Shown one piece after another: positions 25,683 to 36,139 of a stretch of DNA of 64,000 nt. A program made the position numbers and the translations under genes. Under the pieces are notes generated by a model, which had not been told where the DNA came from, did no database searches, and saw only the letters and a list, made by a program, of their open reading frames with translations. Location of the stretch: NCBI GenBank assembly GCA_014763715.1, contig JACXUV010000007.1:1-64000 (forward strand). The letters are read 5' to 3'. Source of the stretch: Rhodobacterales bacterium. GTDB taxonomy: Bacteria; Pseudomonadota; Alphaproteobacteria; Caulobacterales; Hyphomonadaceae. How positions within the stretch are numbered: the stretch's first letter is position 1; each line of letters begins with the position of its first letter.

Positions 25683-26549
25683 ATGACTGCCTCCGAAATC
25701 CTCCCCGTCACGCTCTGCCTCCTGTCCGCCGTTTCATTGGCGACGACCAATGTACTGGTGAAGGGGGGAGGGGACATTCTGACCGGACGGATGATTGTTC
25801 AGGTGACGGCTGCCCTGATCGTCCTGCCGCTGGTGCCATTCTTCCCGATGCCGCCATTGAGCACGCTGCCGCTGCTTGGCGTGTCGATGGTGTCTCACTG
25901 GTTTTACCAGGCCTGCCTGATCAGGGCGATGCACCGGGGGGACCTGTCGCTGGTCTATCCTGTGATGCGCGGTCTCGGTCCGCTTGCCACAGCGGTCTTC
26001 GCGACGTTCCTGCTGCGCGAGCATCTCGCCCCGATGCAGCAGATTGGCCTGTTCTGTGCGTCCTTTGCCATTCTTTTCTTTGCGTTGCCGACGGCAGTGA
26101 CACAGGAAGGCCGCAGCCTGGACCGGCGGGCGCTGTTCTGGGCCATGCTGACGGCGGTCGGGATCGGGCTTTATGCCGTGAACGATACACGCGCTGCCCG
26201 GGCAATGCCCCATCCGATGACGTTCGTCATTATCCTGTTCCTGATGGACTGGATCGGGGTGACGCTTGTCTTCCTCTGGCAGCGCCGGGGCCGCTACATG
26301 GCAACCATCCGTCCGCAGCTGCGCTCCGGTGTGATCGGCGGCATTGTCGGCTGCCTGTCCTACGGCATGGCGATCTTTGCCTATACGATGACCGATGCGG
26401 CCATGGTGACGGCGCTGCGCGAAACCTCCGTTGTGTTCGCGGCGGTGATGGCGGCCTTGTTCCTGAAAGAGAGTTTCGGCGCACGGCGGATCGTGGCTGC
26501 CGCTGTCCTGGCCACTGGGCTGGTGCTGATGCAGGCCGGCGCAGCATGA
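25683..26549 (+). CDS. EamA family transporter
   Basis: 288 residues with about ten hydrophobic segments in two EamA repeats; LCLLSAVSLATTNVLVKGGG opens the first and SYGMAIFAYTMTDAAMVTALRETSVVFAAVMAALFLKE lies in the second. Probably an inner-membrane metabolite exporter. ATG 25683 starts directly before the hydrophobic domain; an upstream ATG at 25647 would add 12 residues. It is divergent from the deacylase with a 134-base gap and may act on related metabolites (inference). Confidence 0.85.
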   Translation: MTASEILPVTLCLLSAVSLATTNVLVKGGGDILTGRMIVQVTAALIVLPLVPFFPMPPLSTLPLLGVSMVSHWFYQACLIRAMHRGDLSLVYPVMRGLGPLATAVFATFLLREHLAPMQQIGLFCASFAILFFALPTAVTQEGRSLDRRALFWAMLTAVGIGLYAVNDTRAARAMPHPMTFVIILFLMDWIGVTLVFLWQRRGRYMATIRPQLRSGVIGGIVGCLSYGMAIFAYTMTDAAMVTALRETSVVFAAVMAALFLKESFGARRIVAAAVLATGLVLMQAGAA

Positions 26550-26624
26550 GACTCGCCGTGTGCGACATTTCGTGCGACAGCGGCCTTAACAAAACCGCAA
26601 GCACGGATGGTGCGTAGAAAGTAC

Positions 26625-27281
26625 ATGACCGAGATCGAGCCCCAATCCACCCGCCCGGAAGACATCTCCCGGGACGCGAGCGAGAAAAGCCCGGCTGCCC
26701 GCGCAGGGGGAATCTGGACGGAGCTTGGCCCGACGCTCGCTTTCATCGTCATCTATAATGTGATGTTGCGCTTTCCGGAGCAGGGGCTGTTCTCAAAGGA
26801 AAACGCGCTCTACTGGGCCACGGGCGTTCTGATCATCGCAACACTGGCTGTGATTGGAATGAAACTGATCCGTAAGCAGAGAATACCACCCTTCCTGCTC
26901 GTTTCATCCGGTTTGATCGGTATTTTTGGCACTTTGGGCATCGTGTTTCATTCAAAGTTGCTGCTTTTCCTGAAGCCCACGATCATCAATCTGATGTTCG
27001 CCGGAGCGATCTTCGGCGGGCTCGCCGTGGGGCGGAACATCTGGAAGATGCTGTTCAATGAACTTTTTCATCTGCCGGATTATGCCTGGCGTGTACTGGC
27101 GATCCGCTGGGGCCTATACTTTATTGCGATGGCAATATGGAACGTCGTGGTATGGCAGGCTTTCGGTGAAGCGGCATGGGCGAACTGGAAGATGGGCAAT
27201 ATCCTCATCGGTTTCGTGTTTGCCATGGCGAATGCTCCCTACACTCTGAAGCATATGCAAACCCAGCACGACGAGCACTGA
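26625..27281 (+). CDS. ispZ: inner-membrane septation protein IspZ/YciB family
   Basis: 218 residues from ATG 26625 (an ATG at 26607 would add MVRRKY). It has a polar N-terminus, then five or so hydrophobic segments with the family's GPTLAFIVIYN, LYWATGVLIIATL, LKPTIINLMFAGAIFGGL and RVLAIRWGLYFIAMAIWN. YciB/IspZ proteins affect septation and envelope integrity. It lies in the common ftsY-ispZ-ccm neighbourhood. Its stop is five bases from the convergent Nudix stop. Confidence 0.9.
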   Translation: MTEIEPQSTRPEDISRDASEKSPAARAGGIWTELGPTLAFIVIYNVMLRFPEQGLFSKENALYWATGVLIIATLAVIGMKLIRKQRIPPFLLVSSGLIGIFGTLGIVFHSKLLLFLKPTIINLMFAGAIFGGLAVGRNIWKMLFNELFHLPDYAWRVLAIRWGLYFIAMAIWNVVVWQAFGEAAWANWKMGNILIGFVFAMANAPYTLKHMQTQHDEH

Positions 27282-27286
27282 CTCGC

Positions 27287-27838
27287 CTAATGGGTCAGCC
27301 TTTCTGTTCCCGGAGGGTTGGTGAACGGGGGGAAGGCGGGCAAGTGCCGGATCCCGGCATAATGTGTCAGCGCCCAGACCACGGTCGGGAAGGCGAGTTC
27401 TGACCAGGGAATCTCTTGCCAGGCGAACAATCCGACTTCCTCGCTTTCCGGTCCTGCAGAAATGTCAGACATCAGCTCGGCCCGGAACATGACTTGCACC
27501 TGCGAGATGCGGGGGACAGAGTAAACGGCCAGTAACTGTCCGATCCGGATATCGGCACACGCTTCCTCCTGCGCCTCCCTCCGGGCGGCATCCTCCACCG
27601 TTTCGCCTTCCTCCATGAAACCGGCCGGGAGCGTCCAGTAACCTTTTCGGGGCTCGATTGCGCGTCGGCAGAGCAAAATCCGGTCATTTTTGGTCACAAC
27701 GGCGCCAGCGACGATTTTTGGGTTCACATAGTCGATAAACCGGCAATGGGCGCAAACCTGCCGCAATTTATCGTCTCCTTCGGGTATTTCGGGGTGAAAA
27801 AGGGGCGAAATGAAAGGATTCGATAATTGATCCGTCAT
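27287..27838 (-). CDS. Nudix hydrolase with N-terminal zinc-ribbon-like motif
   Basis: 183 residues. The Nudix box reads GFMEEGETVEDAARREAQEE, with the GX5EX7REXXEE pattern intact. Before it, a CAHCRF motif with YVNPKIVAGAVV resembles the zinc-ribbon plus Nudix layout of some NADH/nucleotide pyrophosphatases. It hydrolyses a nucleoside diphosphate-X compound; substrate unknown. It is convergent with ispZ and diverges from the MarR-type gene with a 124-base gap. Confidence 0.88.
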   Translation of the reverse strand: MTDQLSNPFISPLFHPEIPEGDDKLRQVCAHCRFIDYVNPKIVAGAVVTKNDRILLCRRAIEPRKGYWTLPAGFMEEGETVEDAARREAQEEACADIRIGQLLAVYSVPRISQVQVMFRAELMSDISAGPESEEVGLFAWQEIPWSELAFPTVVWALTHYAGIRHLPAFPPFTNPPGTERLTH

Positions 27839-27962
27839 CTGTTGTTATCCAATCGCGTTCTAAGAGAGGGGTATTGATCCGCACACGGGCGTCTGCTTTA
27901 GGGGGCTTGTGGGTGGGTCGGCCGCCGAACTAGTTAGATCATCCCTCGAAAGGTAAACCAAA

Positions 27963-28679
27963 ATGGCATTCAATCTCAACGCTTCGCCCAGCCACCTGCT
28001 GCACCGTGCTCAGCAGGCTGCTGCAAACCACAGCGCCAAGGCACTCCGCTCTGCCGGCATCACGCTGCGCCAGTTCTCGCTGCTCGCCGCGCTCGACGGC
28101 AATGACGGCGCCAGCCAGTCTGACCTGGTCAATGCCACCGGCATCGACCGCTCCACGCTGGCTGACATGGTCGCCCGTATGGAAACCAGCGGCCTGATCA
28201 AGCGCGCCGCTTCGAAAACCGACGCACGCGCCAAAGCTGTCTCGCTGACCGCCAAAGGCAAAAAGGCCCTCGACAAGGCCCTTCCGGCTGTTGAAGCCGC
28301 TGACGCTGCCCTCTTCGCTGGCCTCGCCAAAGTGAAGCAGGACGCCCTGATGTCCGGCCTCGTCGGCCTGACGGAAGAAGAAGAAAAGGCTGCTCCGGCT
28401 CCGAAGGCCGCTGCGCCGAAAGCTGCTGCACCGAAGAAGGCTCCGGCCAAGAAAGCTCCGGCTGCTGCGAAAGCCCCGGCCAAGAAGCCGGCTGCAAAGA
28501 AAGCCGCTGCGCCGAAAAAGGCCGCTGCACCGAAGCCGGCCGCCAAAAAGGCCGCTCCTAAGAAAGCCGCTCCGAAAAAGGCTGCTGCACCGAAGAAAGC
28601 TGTCGCTGCTGTGAAGGCACCGGCCGTGAAAAAAGCACCGGCGAAGAAGCCGGCCGCCAAAAAAGCCAAGAAGAAGTAA
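27963..28679 (+). CDS. MarR-type winged-helix protein fused to a histone H1-like Ala/Lys/Pro tail
   Basis: 238 residues. Residues 1-140 are a MarR winged helix: ITLRQFSLLAALDGNDG, SQSDLVNATGIDRSTLADMVARMETSGLIKR (recognition helix) and the wing SKTDARAKAVSLTAKGKKAL. After an acidic TEEEEK, residues 143-238 consist only of Ala, Lys, Pro and Val, like eukaryotic H1 tails and the tails of bacterial proteins such as PhaF or BpH1. Such tails bind DNA through charge and are disordered. A good AAAGG ribosome site precedes the ATG. It could be a sequence-specific regulator with an added nucleoid-condensing arm, or an architectural protein; no target is visible. It lies between ispZ/Nudix and the ccm genes. 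Confidence 0.85.
   Translation: MAFNLNASPSHLLHRAQQAAANHSAKALRSAGITLRQFSLLAALDGNDGASQSDLVNATGIDRSTLADMVARMETSGLIKRAASKTDARAKAVSLTAKGKKALDKALPAVEAADAALFAGLAKVKQDALMSGLVGLTEEEEKAAPAPKAAAPKAAAPKKAPAKKAPAAAKAPAKKPAAKKAAAPKKAAAPKPAAKKAAPKKAAPKKAAAPKKAVAAVKAPAVKKAPAKKPAAKKAKKK
28389..28676 (+). repeat. low-complexity coding repeat of the Ala/Lys/Pro tail
   Basis: Imperfect GCTGC-ACCGAAG-AAGGC-type units encode AAPKKAxxPK-like repeats. Units vary at third positions, so the peptide is conserved while DNA repeats are degenerate, arguing for selection on the protein rather than recent slippage. Confidence 0.7.
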
Positions 28680-28693
28680 TCTGGCTTAAGGGG

Positions 28694-29215
28694 TCATGGG
28701 CGGGGCGCGCTAAGTGCCTCGCCCACCCGTTTTACCGAGGCATCGTCCAGAGGCCCGGAAATATGCTCCAGAATCTCGCCATCGGCTGAGATCACAAAGG
28801 TTTCCGGGACACCGGTGAGGCCGAAATCCAGCCCGCCCTGACCCTCCGGATCCATCACGATATCGGCATACGGATTGCCAAGTTCTGCCAGGAACTTGCG
28901 GCCATTGGCCGGCGTATCCTTGTACAAAACCCCATAAACCTGCCCCGGATGGGCTGCGGCCAGTTCCACCAGCCGCGGGTGCTCCGCCTCGCAGGGCGCG
29001 CACCAGCTGGCAAACAGGTTCACTGCAATGGTCTTGCCGTTCGGCGCGGGCACGAAGCTCAACGTGCCGCCTTCCAGCCGTTCGAAGCTGCGTGTCGGGG
29101 CTGAGCGGGAGATCCGTTCGAAGTCACCTTTTTCCGGATGGCTGAGTTCCCAGCCTGCCAGAGCGGCAAAAAGGACAAGGGCAGTGACCGGAATTGCGGC
29201 AAGCCAGCGTTTCAT
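28694..29215 (-). CDS. ccmG: cytochrome c biogenesis thiol reductase CcmG/DsbE
   Basis: 173 residues. An N-terminal signal anchor (WLAAIPVTALVLFAALAGW) and a periplasmic thioredoxin domain with active site WCAPC in FASWCAPCEAEHP; DFGLTGVPETFVI carries the cis-Pro. It keeps apocytochrome c or its chaperone reduced for heme ligation. It is the last gene of the minus-strand ccmABCDG operon, overlapping ccmD by four bases. Confidence 0.93.
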   Translation of the reverse strand: MKRWLAAIPVTALVLFAALAGWELSHPEKGDFERISRSAPTRSFERLEGGTLSFVPAPNGKTIAVNLFASWCAPCEAEHPRLVELAAAHPGQVYGVLYKDTPANGRKFLAELGNPYADIVMDPEGQGGLDFGLTGVPETFVISADGEILEHISGPLDDASVKRVGEALSAPRP

Positions 29216-29376
29216 GCTGCGTCATCTCCGCGCAGACGTGCCTCGGCGCGCTGCATCTTTGCCTGGGAGGCTTTCGCCCGCAGCGTCACCAGCAGGATCG
29301 TCAGCAACAGACCTGCGGCGCCGATGCCGTAACAGGCCCAGATGAAGACGGCATTCTTGTCGAAATCCGGCAGCAT
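29212..29376 (-). CDS. ccmD: heme exporter protein CcmD
   Basis: 54 residues: MLPDFDKNAVFIWACYG, one membrane helix, then a basic/charged tail (RAKASQAKMQRAEARL). Size, single helix and position between ccmC and ccmG identify CcmD, which anchors CcmE and CcmC in heme delivery. The ATG at 29376 and stop overlapping the ccmG start were read directly from the minus strand. Confidence 0.88.
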   Translation of the reverse strand: MLPDFDKNAVFIWACYGIGAAGLLLTILLVTLRAKASQAKMQRAEARLRGDDAA

Positions 29377-29382
29377 GATTGA

Positions 29383-30114
29383 TCAGCCCTCCGCCATCAG
29401 TTTCGCATTGGCCTGCGCGGTGCGCCGGTCCCAGATTTCCGCGCGCATCAGCGTCTGCGTCAGGCCTGCGAACAGCAGCGTGTGGCCGAGACCGCTGGCC
29501 AGCAGGGGCCAGAGATAGACGGCAGCCATTTTCGGCCCGTCGGCCGTGATGACGCTGGAATCCTGATGGAGCGAGGTGAAGAGGTCCACGGAGAATTTGA
29601 TCAGCGGCACATTGATCGCGCCCACCATGGCGAGGATCGCCCCGGCACGGGCCGCCTTCTGCCGTGTATCCATCGATGCACGCAGCGCCATGTAGCCAAG
29701 GAACAGGAAGAACATGAACAGCACCGACATCATCCGGGCGTCATCCCATTGCCACCAGGTGCCCCAGGTCGGCTTGCCCCAGATCGAGCCGGTGGCCAGG
29801 CAGATCGCCGTCCAGACCGCGCCCAGCGGCGCGATGGATTTGGCGGCGATGTCGGCCACTTCATGGCGCCAGATGAACCAGATGAAGCTCATCACCGCCA
29901 TCGCCATATAGCTGGCCATGGCCAGCCAGGCCGCGGGTACGTGGATGAACATCACGCGCATGATGTCCCCGCCCTGATATTCGTCCTTCGGAACGACCCA
30001 GAGGCCCTGCCACAGGCCCCAGCCGATCAGCAGCGCGGCCAGCGCATAGCAAAGCGGCGCCAGCCAGTTGGACAGGCGCATGAAGCGTAGGGGATTGGCG
30101 AACCAGGAAAACAT
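29383..30114 (-). CDS. ccmC: heme exporter/heme-handling protein CcmC
   Basis: 243 residues, six membrane helices. The periplasmic tryptophan-rich heme motif is GKPTWGTWWQWDDARMMS; flanking histidines (FIHVPAAW and SVITADGP-side loops) fit the family. It loads heme onto CcmE. ATG 30114 was chosen as it gives the standard length; an upstream ATG would add 25 residues overlapping ccmB. Six bases separate it from ccmD. Confidence 0.94.
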   Translation of the reverse strand: MFSWFANPLRFMRLSNWLAPLCYALAALLIGWGLWQGLWVVPKDEYQGGDIMRVMFIHVPAAWLAMASYMAMAVMSFIWFIWRHEVADIAAKSIAPLGAVWTAICLATGSIWGKPTWGTWWQWDDARMMSVLFMFFLFLGYMALRASMDTRQKAARAGAILAMVGAINVPLIKFSVDLFTSLHQDSSVITADGPKMAAVYLWPLLASGLGHTLLFAGLTQTLMRAEIWDRRTAQANAKLMAEG

Positions 30115-30136
30115 GGGTGTCAGCGATACCTTTCCG

Positions 30137-30802
30137 TCAGTCAGCCGCCAAGCGCAGCGCTGCAGCCATGGCAAAAGGAGCCGCCGCAAGGGCGAACAGG
30201 GTAGAGGCCGCCAGAAATAAGGGCGCGCTTTCGCTGCCGGGGCCGTGGGTCATGGAGAGTGCTCCGAAGATGGCTGTCGGCACATAGAGTGGCAGGGCGA
30301 TCAGGCTGATCAACAGGCCGCCGCGCCGCACCGTCGCTGACAGGGCCGCGCCGACACCGCCCCAGAAATAGAAGGCGAGGCCACCGAGGCCATAGAGTGC
30401 GGCATTGCGCAGCAGGTCAGTAGAGGCCTCCGCCTGGAACATCAGCGCAAGGAGGGGGGAGAGCAGGGCGAGCGGCAGGCCCGCGGCCAGCCAGTGCGCG
30501 AAGGTCTTGGCGGCGGCGATGGCTGAGGCAGGGGCGCCGGTCTGCAGCCACAGGTCCAGCGTGCCGTCTTCCGTGTCTGCCTGGAAGATCCGTTCCAGCG
30601 TGACGAGACTGGAGAGGGCAAGCGCCACCCAGAGGATGCCGGGGCCGACGGCGCGCAGCGTTTGCGGGTCCGTCCCGATGCCGAGCGGGACCAATACGGC
30701 GGCGCCTGCGAAGAAGCCGAGCGGCAGCAGCGCGCCTGCGCCGCCCGCCCAAGCCTCCCCCAATGCCTGCCGGAAGGCAGAGAAGATCGGGGCGGGGCTC
30801 AC
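30137..30802 (-). CDS. ccmB: heme exporter permease CcmB
   Basis: 221 residues, six hydrophobic segments. LERIFQADTEDGTLDLWL and the Gly-rich membrane segments match CcmB, the permease of the CcmAB ABC transporter that powers release of holo-CcmE. It overlaps ccmA by four bases. Confidence 0.93.
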   Translation of the reverse strand: MSPAPIFSAFRQALGEAWAGGAGALLPLGFFAGAAVLVPLGIGTDPQTLRAVGPGILWVALALSSLVTLERIFQADTEDGTLDLWLQTGAPASAIAAAKTFAHWLAAGLPLALLSPLLALMFQAEASTDLLRNAALYGLGGLAFYFWGGVGAALSATVRRGGLLISLIALPLYVPTAIFGALSMTHGPGSESAPLFLAASTLFALAAAPFAMAAALRLAAD

Positions 30803-31371
30803 AGCACCACCTCGCCTGAGGGCACGAAACCGGACTCGCCATGGATGGCAGCGATCAGGCCGCCGCCGGTCTTCAGGTGCGCTTCGATCAGTTCCAGAAC
30901 CAGTTCCCGGCCTTCGGAATCGAGGGCGGTATAAGGCTCGTCCAGCATCCAGATCTGCCGTTGTTCCAACAGAAGGCGGCCGAGCGCGGTGCGGCGGCGC
31001 TGTCCTGCGGAGAGGTATCGCGCGGGCACATCGGCCGGACGTTTCAGGCCGACGCGGGCGAGCACGGCTTCAGGATCGGCGCCCGAGCCCCATGCCTTCG
31101 CCCAGAGTCCAAGATGTGTACGCGGGGTTTCGTGCGGCTTCAGGCCCTCGCGGTGGGCGAACCAGTGATGCGTGGCGTTACGGCTGACCTCTCCGGCTTC
31201 AGGCCGGGTCAGGCCGGCAAGGATGCGCAGCAAAGTCGTTTTCCCAGCCCCGTTCGAGCCGCGCAGGACGAGGCTCTGTCCAGCCTCCAGTGTCAGGCTC
31301 ACGCCCGTGAACAGCACCCTTTCGCCCCGAATCATGCCGAGGCCGGTGGCAGAGAGGAGGGGAATCGTCAC
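30799..31371 (-). CDS. ccmA: heme exporter ATP-binding protein CcmA
   Basis: 190 residues from GTG 31371 (upstream in-frame sequence to 31470 has no family similarity and no ribosome site). Walker A GSNGAGKTT, signature LSAGQRRR and Walker B QIWMLDEPYTALD are intact. It is the first gene of the minus-strand ccmABCDG operon. ccmE, ccmF and ccmH are not in the window, which is usual when maturation genes are split between loci. Confidence 0.93.
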   Translation of the reverse strand: MTIPLLSATGLGMIRGERVLFTGVSLTLEAGQSLVLRGSNGAGKTTLLRILAGLTRPEAGEVSRNATHHWFAHREGLKPHETPRTHLGLWAKAWGSGADPEAVLARVGLKRPADVPARYLSAGQRRRTALGRLLLEQRQIWMLDEPYTALDSEGRELVLELIEAHLKTGGGLIAAIHGESGFVPSGEVVL

Positions 31372-31453
31372 GCCGCGCCGCACCCGTTTCCACGCCCGGA
31401 CTGGCGCAAAAGAGGGGAAAATGGCGCGCGTGGGGACATCAGGATCTCCTACC

Positions 31454-31469
31454 TGCCTGTTTGCAGGCA
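31454..31469. other. small hairpin in the ccmA-acnA divergent region
   Basis: TGCCTG-TTTG-CAGGCA, followed by GTTTTATC on the + strand. The 31372-31612 gap must hold the promoters of both ccmA and acnA; no clear -35/-10 pair is visible to me. Confidence 0.3.
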
Positions 31470-31612
31470 CGTTTTATCGGCTCAGGCGCTGCAGGATAGT
31501 CCCTTTGTCCCAATTGCGTCAGCGCCTCCGGCCTTATATGAGACGGGCACGCGCCGCCCCCTTTCCGCCAGGCGGCCCCGGATTCACATCTTAGACGCGA
31601 GGTTGCCCTCCC

Positions 31613-34300
<2,688 letters not shown>

Positions 34301-34329
34301 GGCGGCTGACCGGAACATGACACTCAAAA

Positions 34330-34359
34330 CCCCCGCAGCAGGCGCTGCGGGGGTTTTTT
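34330..34359 (+). terminator. rho-independent terminator of acnA
   Basis: A 10-bp perfect GC-rich stem CCCCCGCAGC/GCTGCGGGGG with a 4-base loop and six T directly after it, 29 bases past the acnA stop. Textbook structure. Confidence 0.95.
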
Positions 34360-34420
34360 GCAGCCCTCACACCGGTGTGATTGTCTTGTGCATACAAGGG
34401 TGATCTATACAGAAACTGCC

Positions 34421-35083
34421 ATGAAACGCCTGCTTGCAGCCCTTTTCGTTCTTTTTCCGGCACTTGCGCCCGCCGCAACGGCGGAGCCGACGATGCTGAT
34501 CGAACTGTTTGCGTCCCAGAATTGCCGGACCTGCCCGAAGGCCCATGCGACGCTGAAAACCTTCGCGGAAAAACGCGATGACCTTCTGATCCTGACCTGG
34601 TCGGTCGATTACTGGGACTATCTCGGTGGCAAGGACCCGATGGCCATGGAGGAATCCAAGGAACGCCAGCGCGGCTATGTTGACCGTTTCCATCTGCGTG
34701 GGCCTTACACGCCGCAGACGGTCTACAATGGTGTGGAACAATGCCCCGGCAACAAGGCGACCAAGGTCGATAGTGCGATTTCCCGTGCCCGCAAGGAATC
34801 TCCTGAAGGCGTGCGCCTTCTGCGCAAGGGGGATGAAGTAGAACTGAGCGGCAAGGCCGAGGGCCTTACGGACATCTGGTATGTCGATTATCTTGGCGGC
34901 GAAGACAACACGACTGACATGGTGAACCCTGTGACCCGTGTGACGGCACTCGGCCCCTGGCTTGGCGGGCGGACGCAGATCGCGCTGCCGCCATGTATGT
35001 CACAGTGTGCGGTGATCGTTCAGGAAGCCGGGTTTGGTCCGGTACTGGCGACCCTGCCTCTGGATCCGCCGCCCGGCCACTGA
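34421..35083 (+). CDS. DUF1223 secreted thioredoxin-like protein
   Basis: 220 residues. Signal peptide MKRLLAALFVLFPALAPAATA, then MLIELFASQNCRTCPKAHATL (a CxxC within a thioredoxin-like start), WSVDYWDYLGGKDP and YTPQTVYNGVEQ, all marks of DUF1223. Probably a periplasmic protein of unknown function. ATG 34421 directly starts the signal peptide. It often sits after acnA in alphaproteobacteria, as here. Confidence 0.87.
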   Translation: MKRLLAALFVLFPALAPAATAEPTMLIELFASQNCRTCPKAHATLKTFAEKRDDLLILTWSVDYWDYLGGKDPMAMEESKERQRGYVDRFHLRGPYTPQTVYNGVEQCPGNKATKVDSAISRARKESPEGVRLLRKGDEVELSGKAEGLTDIWYVDYLGGEDNTTDMVNPVTRVTALGPWLGGRTQIALPPCMSQCAVIVQEAGFGPVLATLPLDPPPGH

Positions 35084-35086
35084 GGC

Positions 35087-36139
35087 TTATGGCGTTTCCG
35101 ATGGTGTTTCCGGCACCGCGATTTCCGGCGGGCGGACGATCGAGCTCACCGCCGGTGTGAAATCGTTCCAGTCATACTCTGAAATTTCAAACGCCCAGCC
35201 CGTGGCCTTCTCATTGATCGTGCTGCCGCGATGGGCGCCTTCACCCGCCTCGATGGCGCGCAGCGTGATGAAATAGCCGTCCGGTTCACGATAGGCCTGC
35301 GCTTCCACTTCCAGCCCGTCATGCGTCTCGGTGATGTGGCGCCCGGCTGGCTTTGTGGTGAGGTCTGCGGAGGGCTTCACGCCAATGGGCTGGAACCGTG
35401 TCAGGGCCAGGGCCGGTGTGGAGGCCGCAATGCGGCTGATCAGGCGGAAATCCTGATAGGGTGGGCCGGGGCGGAAGTTGCGTTCGCTCGTGCCGACAGC
35501 GCGTTGCAGGTAGAGGCTTTCGCCATAGCGGTCGAAGATCCGCACGGCGGATACGGCATCCGGGTTGATGTCGATAATGTCGAGATCCAGCCACGCATCG
35601 CGATTGTAGAGCGGCGGCAGGTCTCCGCTGACCTGATAGGCCTGTGTTTCGTCCGGGCGGCGGGCATAGAGATGCTCGCCCTTGCGGCCGGTAATGATGG
35701 CGGCGGTCACGTCACCGGTGTCATTGGCGATCTCGATCAGCGCGCCTGTGCCGCCCTCGCGCGGATCGCCGAGGCCCACGCGGTTCAGCTTGTCCGGATC
35801 GCGCGTCCGCGCTTCGCCCCAGGTCAGTTCGGTGAGGCCCGTTGCAAGGCTCGCCAGCCTGTCGGCGCGGACGGGATAGCCATGCGTGCCTTCCAGCGTC
35901 CAGCCATCGGCACCGTTCAGCAGGCGGTAGGATTCGTCGGCCAGCGTCACGCGGATCTCGGCGGCTTCGGCGCGGGTGGCGGCAAAGTCCGGCAGCACAG
36001 GCTGTCCGGTGCGTCCGGTCTGGGCCGGGCCACCCCTGAAGTCCAGATGCGTCAGGATGGCCAAGAGGGTCAGCACGGCAGCGGCCGCGCCAAGGATCTG
36101 CAGGCGCTTGCGGCGCTGGCGCTGGCGGAGTTCGGTCAT
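35087..36139 (-). CDS. DUF4340 protein of a GldG-type ABC operon
   Basis: 350 residues. One N-terminal membrane helix (ILGAAAAVLTLLAILTHL) after a very basic start, then a large extracytoplasmic region of repeated beta-rich units (EIRVTLADESYRLLNGADGWTLE, RADRLASLATGL), typical of DUF4340. It overlaps the GldG-like gene by four bases and is the last gene of the operon. Members accompany GldG/ABC components; biochemical role unknown. Confidence 0.82.
   Translation of the reverse strand: MTELRQRQRRKRLQILGAAAAVLTLLAILTHLDFRGGPAQTGRTGQPVLPDFAATRAEAAEIRVTLADESYRLLNGADGWTLEGTHGYPVRADRLASLATGLTELTWGEARTRDPDKLNRVGLGDPREGGTGALIEIANDTGDVTAAIITGRKGEHLYARRPDETQAYQVSGDLPPLYNRDAWLDLDIIDINPDAVSAVRIFDRYGESLYLQRAVGTSERNFRPGPPYQDFRLISRIAASTPALALTRFQPIGVKPSADLTTKPAGRHITETHDGLEVEAQAYREPDGYFITLRAIEAGEGAHRGSTINEKATGWAFEISEYDWNDFTPAVSSIVRPPEIAVPETPSETP

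Noticed and set aside
28389-28676. Repeated units that could suggest a CRISPR array or tandem repeat locus
   Set aside because: They are in frame and encode an Ala/Lys/Pro tail, with no spacers of uniform length and no cas genes.
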